A stretch of DNA of 64,000 nucleotides, taken from positions 52,529,123 to 52,593,122 of the forward strand of contig OZ022345.1 in the NCBI GenBank assembly GCA_963989245.1, read 5' to 3'. The DNA comes from Nansenia antarctica (Eukaryota > Chordata > Actinopteri > Argentiniformes > Microstomatidae). This document shows positions 12,701 through 24,360 of this stretch, in pieces. Position 1 is the first letter of the stretch. Each line of letters opens with the position of its first letter. The notes under the pieces are model-generated. The model made no database searches. It was not told the origin of the DNA and saw only the letters and a list, made by a program, of their open reading frames with translations. A program made the translations under genes and the position numbers.

Positions 12701-15398
12701 TCAAAACGTTATGAATAAGTCCCAGTAGTATAGACAAAAGCAGAATTGTACGTAAGATGAAGTTATGAAAAAAGATCAATTCAGAAAGACGACGTGAAGG
12801 TGTGTGATGTGATGTAAAGTATAATAAAGTGTAAGCTGAACTGAGTTGAGTGTGTGGTGTTTAAGAAGAGAAGTTGGGTGATAGTACCAAGTCTGCAATG
12901 ATGGAACCCAACCCCCGAAGTGGAGAGGAGGGTTGAGGATTCACCTGTGTGTTGACAAACCAGGAAACGGATACATATAAACAAATAAAGAAGAGGAAGA
13001 GGTCACATGAAAGTCAAAAACATACATACACAATACCTTTAACCTACCTTTACACATTTGCTGCTTATATCTGTATACTCCACTAGTTTTCTGTTAAGCA
13101 TACGGATTTCGTAGGACTGACCTACATTTTAAGACATTAAAACAAACCTGATTAAAATTGAAAAATGTGAAATCAATCAATCAGAAAAGAGGGGCAGTGG
13201 GGATAGAAATTGAGTCAATCAAATACTGCTTTTTTAAAAGCCAAATGTCAAGGTCAGTCCCTAGAGAGGCCTAGGAGCACCCCCTAATATGTTGCATCTA
13301 ACCATCCTGAAAGCCTTGAGCCATCAATCTAGAAAATCTCTACTTTTACTTGTTTTTACTTTATTGTATCTAAGAGTTATTATTACACTGTCAAACTGGA
13401 TACAATTTGACTCAGGAACCATCTGTGCAATGGTCTGAGTAAAAAAGAAAAGGTAAACATTTAGTAATGTTGTTATCTGTCAACAGGTCAACACTAACTA
13501 ACTGGTCTCAACTGTTCCTGCCTTGCTGATGTACCAGTAGTGTTCAACTCTTGCTAAGATGTGTAACCACTACCCTGGCTACTATTAGTCTAGTCTGCCA
13601 TCAATGCATTATACTCTGAAGCAAGGAATACTCAATTAAGTCATCACTGACAGTGCAACTAACAAAGCCAGTGACTAGGCCTAACAGATAAAACTGGAAT
13701 TCTGTGGCTGCTTAACAATGGCATGTCATATCCAATGGTTAAAGATGAAATTAGACAAGAAAATGTACAAGAAGATGAGAATAAGGATGGAATATGCAGT
13801 TCAAGAAAATGCAGTTCAAGACAAGAGATGATGAAAGTAAAAATTTACACCCATGAAAGAGGGTTTCATCTTTCAATGACAACTAATGCTGAACATCTAG
13901 CATTTTGACATTCCTGGTGTATTTGAAGTAGAACAAGACTTACACAATATGTGTGTTATTCAATCCTGCAATTTCTTATATTGGCATGAGTGTAAGAAGA
14001 GAGAAGACTGTTTGCCTGTATCTGAAGGTAAGCCTGTAGGTGTATGAGGATGCTTATTGGTTGCTTTGTTTACAACAAGGATGAATCTTGATGACATGTA
14101 ATTTTATATAATGATATACAGTATACGCTATGCCTATTGTTCCTATATTCAATTCTATGGGCTAAATTCCATTCAACAACCCATAAATCAGTACTAAATT
14201 AGGAAAGATAGCTACCTTGGTTTAGATAGGTGAGCGTCTCCTCCTGCTGTTTGACAGCAGGCGAGGTGGCTGCACAGAGAACATATTGGAAAGGGCACAA
14301 TTTGGCGCCATTTTCCGATGCGTGCCGATCCACCTCATGTTTCAGGAAAGGTGCCAACGCATCTCTGGGGGGGGAGAGGACAGTTGATCATTAGAAGACT
14401 TATCAGGGAGCACAAATAAATGGGTGGTTTCTCTATGATTAACCAGATTTTATCTTATCAGTTTAACCATGACTTGTGAAGGTGCAAAGGTAAAAAAAGA
14501 AAAAAACTATTCTCAAACCTATATATTAGGCCTCAATACATAACATTGCAAAAAACGACAGCCTATATCAAAGCTAGACAGACAGGAACAGTGGACAATT
14601 CTAGACAGTTCTAGACAATTCTAGACAATTCTAGACAGACAGGAACAGTGGACAATTGACACAGCAAGACATAACAGTATCCCAGGTAAATGACTGAAAT
14701 AAGCAGGAGTTAAAGGGATAGTCAACTCCGTAATCAAAGTTTGTCAGATGTTTTTAGTAAATCGTGACGTTAGAATTATAAGGTTCTATCTCCATTTTTG
14801 TCCAAATTTAGTTTTTTTTTACATAATCTGATCCATTAGGTGTTTATTAATGCCTGTGTTTACATTTTTTTGTTAGTAATTAATAAAATACTAAGGTTCC
14901 ATCTCACAAAACATAATGGAATGTAAAAACTTAACTCAATATCTCTGAACTACCCTAAACGGAGATAGAACCTTATAATTCTAAACTCACGAAATGTTGA
15001 GATGTCCTATGCCATAAATTGTGTGTATCCTGTAATTGTATCCTGTTAATTTAGGCATAACACATTCCATGGGAGGTGGATTCAGCCCAGCATAAGTTAT
15101 AAAACAATCTGACAAATAGCTTTTGGACTGGAATATCCCTTTAATAAAGCAATTCCTTGCTGTTAGTTAATAGGACAATAAACATTCTCATGTCTTTATC
15201 AAAACCAGTGATCAATGTTATTCACAGAATTTGAGTCTGATTAGAGAGTTCGCCTCATTAAACATCTGTTTGTAGATAGCAAGACCCCCAATAAGGCATG
15301 TGGTAAGTTATCACAAAACTGGAGAATTCCACTTACCGAATATAACTTGCAGTTGAATGCTGATGATAGGGTTCAGGTTGTGAGTGCCAAAACAGCAT
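6753..15398 (-). CDS. tfcp2l1: TFCP2L1, CP2/grainyhead-family transcription factor (complete, 15 coding exons)
   Basis: Exons, 5' to 3' on the minus strand: 15337-15398, 14216-14364, 13048-13121, 11312-11417, 10938-11044, 10681-10833, 10386-10496, 9709-9806, 9319-9370, 9097-9190, 8605-8695, 8302-8384, 7925-8067, 7155-7206, 6753-6790. They sum to 1413 nt (470 codons plus stop) with every phase matching; human TFCP2L1 is about 479 residues. The start MLFWHSQPEPYHQH matches the family N-terminus. CP2 DNA-binding domain, roughly residues 45-255, includes IVRVVFHDRRLQY, GWRWNRPGDRILDI, EFLWDP and KHGGEKGVPFR. SAM-like domain, about 312-366, has LQWLHRHRF and LLKMSREDFIQICGPADGIR. The C-terminal oligomerisation domain, about 372-470, has TIYVCQQ and IYRQSSTGIHILVSDE. 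LLKMSREDF and TIYVCQ fit TFCP2L1 better than UBP1 or TFCP2. The protein acts in the nucleus. It ends three residues before the human protein because TGA stands where human has Cys. Confidence 0.93.
14576..14660 (+). repeat. Short tandem and direct repeat, GACAATTCTA units
   Basis: The unit GACAATTCTA (with a GACAGTTCTA variant) is repeated four times in tandem. The block is flanked by two copies of AGACAGACAGGAACAGTGGA. It is intronic in tfcp2l1 and no function is seen. Confidence 0.6.
14714..15140. mobile_element. Non-autonomous DNA element at a TTAA target (piggyBac-like)
   Basis: TTAA at 14710-14713 and at 15141-15144 flank ends reading AGGGATAGTC at the left and GGAATATCCCT at the right. 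Subterminal inverted copies of AGATAGAACCTTATAATTCT occur near 14770-14800 and 14955-14985. There is no open frame. It lies in the first intron of tfcp2l1. Confidence 0.6.
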
Positions 15399-15516
15399 GT
15401 TTTCCAGTGCGGCGTCTATGGTATCCCCAGGAACAGAGAAATGGAGAATGGGTATCACACCCTGTTGCTTCCACAGGTAACCTTTGTGAGGTTTGCTGGG
15501 CAGCACCCTTCTACAG

Positions 15517-15554
15517 CCTTATATCCCTCATATGACGTCCCTCTTCATTAGCAT
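15517..15554 (-). promoter_or_regulatory. Candidate core promoter of tfcp2l1
   Basis: Read on the minus strand, 120-160 bases upstream of the ATG, there is an octamer-like ATGCTAAT (15547-15554), a CRE-like GGACGTCA (15533-15540) and a TATA-like GGATATAAGG (15517-15526), in that order towards the gene. The start codon has A at -3. No transcription start is proven. The grouping of motifs at this spacing is the evidence. Confidence 0.35.
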
Positions 15555-15802
15555 ACCTTATATGACCTTTGAGACGTAAACTGACACACCTCCCAGCAGT
15601 GGTAAAGGTAGCCCAAATCCTCAGCATGAAGCTTCTACCTAGGTGTCAAATCATTTTACAATCAATATTCAATGGATTGATTGATAATCTTCTACTTTTG
15701 AATGGTCCGTCTTTCCTCAGGGAAGAGATTTGTATCAATCGTGGCAATATTCATGAACCTGCAAGAAAGTGGCATGTCGAATAATTACATCCTTATTGTG
15801 AT

Positions 15803-15890
15803 AATGGAATGGAATGGACTTTATTTGTCATTGCTACAGTACAGGTACCAAACAACGAAATTTAGGAACTAATTAGAGCTCCTTTAGCGT
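15803..15890 (-). mobile_element. 3' tail of an L2-like LINE (same family as 39.9-41.5 kb)
   Basis: Read on the minus strand this matches the end of the LINE at 41160-41490: AAATTTCGTTGTTTGGTACC and TGACAAATAAAG, ending in a CCATT-rich repeat tail. Only the last 90 bases or so are present, a typical 5' truncation. Confidence 0.7.
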
Positions 15891-18662
15891 TGTTGTTGCT
15901 GAGAGACATTACTAGATGATCAATAATACAGTATGCGCATGGTCACTAACAGTATGCTTCAGTACCTCCATCATAGCAAAGGCAAGGATTGACATAATTA
16001 CCAGAGAGGCACATCAAAGTCTCACCAAGACAGAACTCAGCACACCTCATAGCTCAACGCTGTTTGTAAATGAATGGGAGACTGAGTAATTGTATTGCAT
16101 ACCAATGCTGCACATAGTGCTGTCAAATTGGATTAACGAAAGATAGAGAGACTATAGACTCTTGGATTAATTGAAAGACAACAAGTGAATCAACTTTCAT
16201 GTTTGTTTATTTCTAGAGCAAACAAATTTACATTGTTGCAAATCTATCACAGGTGGATGTTAACAAAACCCTTCTGTACAGTCGTCATGAAAAACAAAAA
16301 ATAAAACAAAAATATAAATACATATATGAATATTACATGACAAAACAAGACAGAAATAATCACATGCATAGTGAACATTGCAGGGAATACCTTCTTATAG
16401 TGACCAACAACGTACAGTATCAGCAGATTATCTGGACAGTAAACCAATGGTAGATCTTCTTGGTCATCAGCCAATACCAGCTGACGATTGGCTGCTCCCT
16501 TACACAACCAACAGATTCACTTGCAAGAGATGGTGGCCTCATTTGAAAAACCAAAGCAAACAATTGGATTTTAAACTGTTCATAAGAATGGGGGAAATGT
16601 CAGGTAGTACCAAGGCACGCACACATAGCGTACCCTTTTATTAAAGCCACGCACCCAAATATGTACTGTACTGCAGTGCTAATAGGCTGCCTGGCATCTT
16701 GAGAGCTTTATATTGTGTTCACAGTTGTCTAGGCAGACATAGTAAAGTTTTGGTCAACTCACAGAGCTCCATAAGTATTATGGAAGCAGTCACCCCTCCC
16801 CCAAAAATGTGTCATATCAAAGACTGACCAAACTGATGAGGTTACAAGTGCACTTCAACAGCCAAAACAGGGCCCATGGAAACAACACCCAGTGGAGATG
16901 CTGCCAAAAACATGCAAGCTATTTGCTACCGTGCAAAAAAGTGAGATAGCCAACCTTTTTATTTCATTTGATGAAAATTGCTAAGCAGTGATCAAAAGTT
17001 ATGTACTGTACAAAATACTTTGCTCATGGTACTGTTATTGCAAAAGCTGTAGTTACATGAAGGGGAAGGTGAAGAGAAGTGGTGATTATTAACAACTAAT
17101 ATCTGCATCATGGGTGAATACTGTATTGTCTTATTTGTTTGCAAGCCTGTTTAATTAATGTGAGTTCACATTTTTAAGAGCTGTGAGCTTCTGTACATCC
17201 ATACCTTTCCTCAACAATCCAAGTGATCAAACATTACTGTAGAACATGAACATAAGGCCTGGTTAGTGTCTTGAACGTCTGTCTCCTTTCACTGATCTCC
17301 CTCCAAATCTGAGCTTGGAACATTTGCGGTATTTACATGTGTAGGGTTTACTCCTCAGACAAGATATACTTTTTAAGCAGCAGCATCATAGATTTACAGG
17401 ATAAATGCCATCAATTGGCTACAGAAGTGGAAGGGTGTGTGTTTATGAAACGGAATGAAAACAGTCTGTTACTTTGGACTTGTTTAGTGTTTTGACTGAT
17501 GACATTGTTTGTTGTCATCACTGATTGTTTTCAGTCTAAATACGGGTCATTCAGTGTCTGACATTATTAGCAACATGGTAATTGAAGAGGGTTGGAATGA
17601 ACCTCAATGCTGATTATTGATTGTGAGAATCTTAAGACAGCTTTATCTTCAGATACAATTGGATCTCTGCATCTCTCCTTAATTTGCACATCTTCAGTTT
17701 TAGATTGTCAGTCTTGTAGTGAAATAGGTCACTTTTGTCCAATGTTGCCTCAGGTAATGGGGACTGCCTCTAGACTGCAAGTTTAATTCCAACAATGCCT
17801 TCACTATACAAGTTATCAAAACAAACTCATTTCCCCCCACGCAAATCAATATTTATAATAAAAGACAGCAGTAGCCGACCTGGGCTTAAATGAGCCTTCA
17901 TAACGATTAACCAACTAAAATGTTCAAGTCCCCCCCTACACCCTCTAATACTTAATTCAAGCAGGGTTTTTATAATGCTATTATCACTTAGTTAGAGAAA
18001 AACATGAGATTACAACTCGTACTTCAATTGCTGCAATATTTGGTTTTCTTTGTCCCCAAAGCCAAAAGTTCATCCTTAACCATAAGGGTTTTACATCATC
18101 ACTGGGCCAGCCAAATGATTATAAATCACAAATCAAAATTAAAAAATGACTCTACTGCGCCCCTTTAAGTTGTGTCAATCCAATCTACACAAGCACATTT
18201 GTAAGATTTTTTTTTTGTGGAATTAATTTCAGGGCATTGTTATTGGACCATACCACAACTACCAAAGAGAAACAAACATTAGATTACAAAAAACAAAAAA
18301 ACGCCAACGACACCGAAGAAAACAAAGCTGGACTCCCATTCAAAGTCTATAGAAAAGTCAAAAAGCATTAACCCCCTATATCCAGACCTTTACATTCAAA
18401 CATTCTGTAAGAAGGGGGGGTGGGGCGGGGGGAACAGATGATGGATTGAGGGACACATTCACTGGAGAGAGAAAGAAAAGCAGCACAGCTATTCAACAAA
18501 CAGCAGAAGAGCTGAATTGAAGCACTGGTTGCGATGAGCAGAAGGTCACCTAGAGGGGTCCAGTGCGGTAAAGAAGCGTCAGGAATAGAGAGGTCCGGAA
18601 GAGGCACGACTATTTCCCAAATTCAGATTCAGATGCACAGTACGGGTCCAGGTCCCCCTCCA
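15891..18662 (-). other. Probable clasp1 3' UTR and clasp1-tfcp2l1 intergenic space
   Basis: Downstream of the clasp1 stop on the minus strand there is no coding exon. Candidate AATAAA signals on the minus strand lie at 16637-16642 and 16206-16211, so the 3' UTR may be 2.0-2.4 kb. The remaining few hundred bases up to the tfcp2l1 promoter show nothing recognisable except the LINE tail at 15803-15890. Confidence 0.4.
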
Positions 18663-20111
18663 CTAGCTGTGTGAAGACACGTCAGATGAGCTGCTGCTGT
18701 TGCTGTTGGTCGTCTGTGCTCGCTTGATGTACAAATTCAGTAACTTCATCTGCAAGATGAAGAAAAGAAGGTCACATTGTTGTATCATAGAGGGGAATGG
18801 AGAGCTGAGAGGTAGAAACGACACTGTTGGCCAATTTACAGGCCAATCAGAGGACAGACAGCTGTGATGTTGACGGGGTGATCTGAGGGATCTTTGGGTA
18901 GAGGCTGACGGATTGACCATCACCAACTGACCGTTACCAGGTCAGCACCAGGGAACCATGTGGCAATGAGTGTGGAACCTTTCTAAGAGAGGCCTTTACC
19001 GGCTACCGCTCAAGGTTATAAACTTAATGTCAAGGCGCCAAGGGATTCCTTGAAGAACTGATGTCATAATCAGTCTACAAGTCATCTCTGAGAAATTCTA
19101 CACCTCGTTGGACCATTGCTAAGCTAATGTGTCTGTGTGTGTTATCGGCTAACATGCTCTCTGGCTCCAGGACTGCACGTTGGGCACGGCTCTCTAATGG
19201 GGCGAGGGTTTCCAGGCTCTCACAAGGTGTGAAGGGCAGCGTAGCCATAGCGATGACCCAGTGCTCCGTGTCCATGCTTACTCAACGTAGTTGAGGTCAA
19301 TGTGTAACCGGCCTAATCTAGCCTACACGCTGCTGTCACTCAAATCTGGAAGGACTCAAATCCGTACCCTTATATAACGCAGGGACACGTGTCCCTAGTG
19401 GGACGATGACCCTATACCACTACCATACCATGTAGACCTGTCGACCCCTGTCGTGTGTGTGTGTCAGTGTGTGTGTGTTAGTAAACTCCCTGTTTACTAA
19501 AAGTCCATACTACATACTAACCATACTACATAATATTTGGAGCCTACTGTTTAGTAAAATGTAGGCAGTAAGCGATACATTTCTCATCTCTTACCTGCTC
19601 TATGGAATTGTGGGACTACACTTGAAAAAGACTTTCTGAATAGGGGCGGCTGTGGCACAGGAGGTAGAGTCGGCGTCTAATGATCGCACGGTTGGCAGGG
19701 CGGCGGTTCGAGCCCCGACTGGCCACATGTCGAAGTGTCCTTGGGCAAGACACTGAACCCCAAATTGCTCCCAGTGAGCGGGCCGGCGCCTTGCATGGTA
19801 GCTTGCCGCCATTGGTGTGTGAATGGGTGTGTGAATGGGTGAATGAGAGGCCATTGTAAAGCGCTTTGGAATAAGTCAGTCCATTTACCATCTACCATTT
19901 GAATAGTAGTAGTTAATGAATTCAGTGCAGTGAATTCATACTACATGGAAAGACAAATATAGTATGACATCCTGGCATTTTATACATACTCGATTTCAGT
20001 ATATTTTGCAAACTGCAAAACTTCCTAATCTTGCCTACTGTAAACACCTACTAATCTTGCCTACTGTAAACTCCTACTAATAAAGTTACAGTATGAGCAT
20101 TCCGACACAGC

Positions 20112-20157
<46 letters not shown>

Positions 20158-20359
20158 ACTTTGAGATTGTGAGCACATGACTGTTGTTACCTTGCTACCC
20201 GTGAGTTGGGCGAGGTGGGGCTTGAGCTCTTCACCAATCACAGAGTAGATGGCCACCAGGCAAAACACGCTGGCCTTGCGAACGCTACTCTCCGTGTTGT
20301 CATAGCCCTGGAAACCCATACAGACACACACACAGATACATCAGTAACTGGCAGCCAGA

Positions 20360-20425
<66 letters not shown>

Positions 20426-20447
20426 GAGACATACACACACACCCACT

Positions 20448-20524
<77 letters not shown>

Positions 20525-21914
20525 TGAGACACACAGGTCAATGAGAACGTGGGAGGAGTGGCAGAGGTGTGTGCTTAAGGTCATAGTACACGCAAACATT
20601 TCCAGGTACAAATAAGGCAACATTTCCCAGTGTCCAAATATGACTCTGTGGATACAAACCCATGCCCCAGTCCCCTTTCCCTCGTCCACATGGATCTTAA
20701 ATATGTTGCAATAGGTGGTATTTCTAATACACTGTTATAGTTTTTAAACACAGGTTTGCCAGACTCAAAATACAGTACGATTTACCCATTTGTCTGCACC
20801 TCCTACTACTAGTTACACTTGTGTTTGGCTGATGCGATTGTTGTTGTGTTGATGTTGTGTGGTATGTGTGTTGTGTGGATGCATTCATGTGTACGGTATT
20901 ACTGTTGCCTGTAGTTGCCTGTAGTAGCAAAGTCCTTCGAATTGCCCCTCTGATGAATAATTCTTCAATAGTTCTATTGTATTGAAGTGATGTCAGCCGT
21001 TCCCTGCTAGTGTCTCACCTGCAGCAGGCCTGGGATGATGTCAGGCAGAAGCTGGTGGAGGGACTCCTTGGTGATGCGCTCAATGACCTTGGTCTGCATC
21101 TTGATGGCAGCCAGATTGATGGGGTAGTCAGCTGTCTGGACGATGGGGCACAGTACCTTGATACACTGCTCTGGGTGGATAGAGCCTGCCAGGGTGGACG
21201 CAGACTCCTCTGCTGCCCTCACCACCTGGAGAGAGACATGGAATATCCCTCATGATCGAGCCCACTGAATTCTATGGCTTTGCAAAATGCTTGTAATGAA
21301 GTCATGTTAATAAGTAACCTCCTCTGACGAGCCATCTCAAAACAAAAAGAAGAAAACAACTACTGTATGAAATCAGTTGCCTCGGTAGATTCAGTATAGA
21401 TGTGCTAATTTAACAGCTCATGGATAGCCTCTTTAGCTACCTCCTTGTGGGAGTCTTTGTGGGCCTCCAGGGTCTTCATGATGGTGAGCTCAGCGTAGTT
21501 CTTGAAGCGGGCAGGCTGGTTTCTCAGGATCTCCTTCAGCACCCGCAGTGCCAGGGCCCGTATAGTGTGCTACACGGAGAACAGGGAACATAGGGATGAG
21601 CTTGCATTAGGGAACCACTACAAAACATGAACAAGTTAGAATCAAGTGAGTTTTGGCTGTGTCCTGAATTGTGTATGTTGTGTGTGGACAATGAGAGCAT
21701 GTGGGTGGGCCGGAGGGGGGCCGTACGTCTTTATCCCCCAGGGTCTCCAGCAGGAGGAGGAGGATGGTCTTGAAGTGCTCGTCCCACACGGCCAGGCTGT
21801 CCTCCCGGGTGATCTTCAGCAGCTCCACCAGCGCCCCCTTACGCTCCTCCATGCGCTCGTTGTGATTGGACAGCTCCTTCAGGAGGTCCGCCACCAGATC
21901 TGAGTGGTCCTGGG
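18663..21914 (-). CDS. clasp1: clasp1 exons for the C-terminal CLIP-interacting HEAT domain
   Basis: Exons 21727-21914 (DLVADLLKELSNHNERMEER), 21441-21569 (RFKNYAELTIMKTLEAHKDS), 21019-21225 (HPEQCIKVLCPIVQTADYP), 20191-20307 (YDNTESSVRKASVFCLVAIY) and 18663-18749 (MKLLNLYIKRAQTTNSNSSS, then TAG). This domain recruits CLASPs to CLIP-170, LL5beta and kinetochore partners in mammals. The Ser-rich tail ending S-D-V-S-S-H-S is the CLASP1-type end. Confidence 0.95.
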
Positions 21915-24303
21915 CTGGTTGTCAGAGAACAAAGGGAGAAACTGTGAGTGATGTGACGTAAATATGTCTCTACCATCTGTAAGAGGTGACTATAAAATAC
22001 TGGGTGGAACACTTGGTTTAGTTATGTATTGTATAACTAATCGTTATGTTTTGTACTGTATGTGAGTTACAGGGAATAAGCACACAGCATAGTGCATTCC
22101 TGACCCCAAATAGTAAAAAGAGAAGAAAAAAAAAGAAGAAGAAAAAAAACACAGCTAACCGTGTGGGTAGCGGCTCAAAATATTTTGCCAAAATCCCCTG
22201 TAATATTCTTTCAATGGTGGCAGTGTCATGGTGTGGGGCGGTATCTCTCTCACAGGCAAAACAGAACCTGTCATCATTGAAGGCAATCTCAATGCAGTGA
22301 GATATCAGAATGATATTCTGGAGCCAGTCGTGATCCCATATCTCCAGAATCTGGGACCTACGCTCGCCCCCACAGAGCCAGGATCATCACAGAGTACCTC
22401 CAGAATTTGGAAGTGGAGAGGATGGAATGGCCTGCCGTGAGTCCAGACCTCAACCCAATTGAACACTTGTGGGATCAGCTTGGGCGTGCTGTACGTGCCA
22501 GAGTGACCAACGCAACCATGTTGCTGACTTGCAAATCCTGGTTGAGGAATGGGACGCCACCAGGTCCACCAGGCTGGTGACCAGCATGAGGAGGGGGTCC
22601 CAAGCTGTTGTGACTGCGTATGGATCTTCCACACACTACTGAGGTCCCTGACAGTGCAATATTAATAAAGTGTAAAAATTGCCAATATGTGTTGTTTTTT
22701 TCTTATTAGTGTGGGAGAGTGCAATCATCTAATCCACCAAGCTACTCAAAACGAGAGTGAATACCAACAGAAGAATATTGCAGGGGATTTTGGCAAGTTT
22801 TTTTGGGCCGCTACCCACACATTTAGCTGTGTTGCTCATTCCACGAATGCATGATCCTTACAAGTTGTACCTCGATGTAAAGGTGACTAATCAGGCTTTC
22901 CAACAATATAAAATACAATACCAATTGGTATTATTAAAGGGGAGGAATAATCGAATAACGTTTCCGAACTTTTTTTGAGGAGTTTATATATATATAAATA
23001 AAATTAACCAGAGCAATATCAAACTTTCCCCATGTCTGCCCACGTCAGACTGAGGAAAGGCTTTTCTAGTTGGTATCTACTGCATCATACAGCACTGGTG
23101 TTAAACAGCAGCAACACAGCTTCAGACATTGATAGAGAAGTTAGATGAATGACACTGAAATGGATGAAAAAGGCAACAGCAGTATCATGAAACACAAACA
23201 AATTGTATTCGAGGGACCAGTTATGATAGAATGTGGCTTTACCAGGACCAAAGATCTTGGGGTGCACCATCTTGTTTTCCCCGCAGTCCTGGCGACGGGC
23301 TGTAGAGGAGGGAAGAGGGGAGGTGAGGGGCATAGCAGGGAGGCTGTTGACATCTTAAGGAAAACATGTCCAGAGTAACATGTCTGTAGCTAAACAATGG
23401 CCAGCAGACATTTGCCAAACAGCCTTGGACTGATCACCACAGCCAAACCAACTGTTTGTAGTACAAATAGTGTTTTTGGTCTAATCTCTTCGTATCATCA
23501 CCAATTTCATTATCATATAGACCACAACAATGTCGTAACACTACGTGACACAGGATCTATTCCTTCTTTGTGTTGCCAAAACGCTGAGAGTGAGACACAT
23601 TATGACATCCCACTATGGAACAGAGGTGGTCAACGGGTGGAGGTGGAGTGACCAGAGGGTCAACCAGAGGTCAAGCAGACTCACAGTCACGGAACTGCTC
23701 CACGTCATCGTCAAACACTGCCTCCTTCAGGGCACTCTTATCGTAGGGGCTGATGGTGTCCCCGTAGCCGTAGGGGGCAAACTCCCGGGTCCGTGGCCCA
23801 GAGAAGGAGCGTGGAGATGGGGTGTTGAGCAGGGAGGTCTTGTTGTCCAGGGCAGTGCGGCCACCCTCCACCACATCTAGACCCAGACGGGCATCAGAAC
23901 CCGGGGAAGCCACCACACCTTCCCTTCCAGCCTTAAAAGGGAGAGAAAACAGCTGTACTCAAACACAACAGCGTGAATAACAATAGCAACGTAGCAGCAA
24001 CGCTTTTCGAGCCTAATTAATCAACTGTTTCACAATATCTCCTCCTTGGCTAGAGCTGTGAAGTCAGTTCCATCCCTAAGGCAGAGGTCGACTCACAGCA
24101 TCGTCCCTCTTGCCATCCCGTCTGATTGGCTCGTTGAGGTCCTCCTGACTGCGGTAGCTGAAGCTCTGGATGGCCTCTGTGACGCCCCGGAGGGAGCTGT
24201 AGATCTCGTCTGAGTTCATGTTCTCTGTGTCGTACTCCAACATACTGCAAACAGGACAAGACCAGGAGAGAGGCTTTATACACAAGGCTAACGAGACAGC
24301 GCA

Positions 24304-24360
<57 letters not shown>

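Noticed and set aside
20238..20689. Open frames of alternating Cys-Val or Thr-His
   Set aside because: They are translations of (TG)n and (CA)n repeats. The same applies near 24.3, 35.5, 37.9, 46.0, 48.1, 49.7, 51.6 and 53.7 kb.
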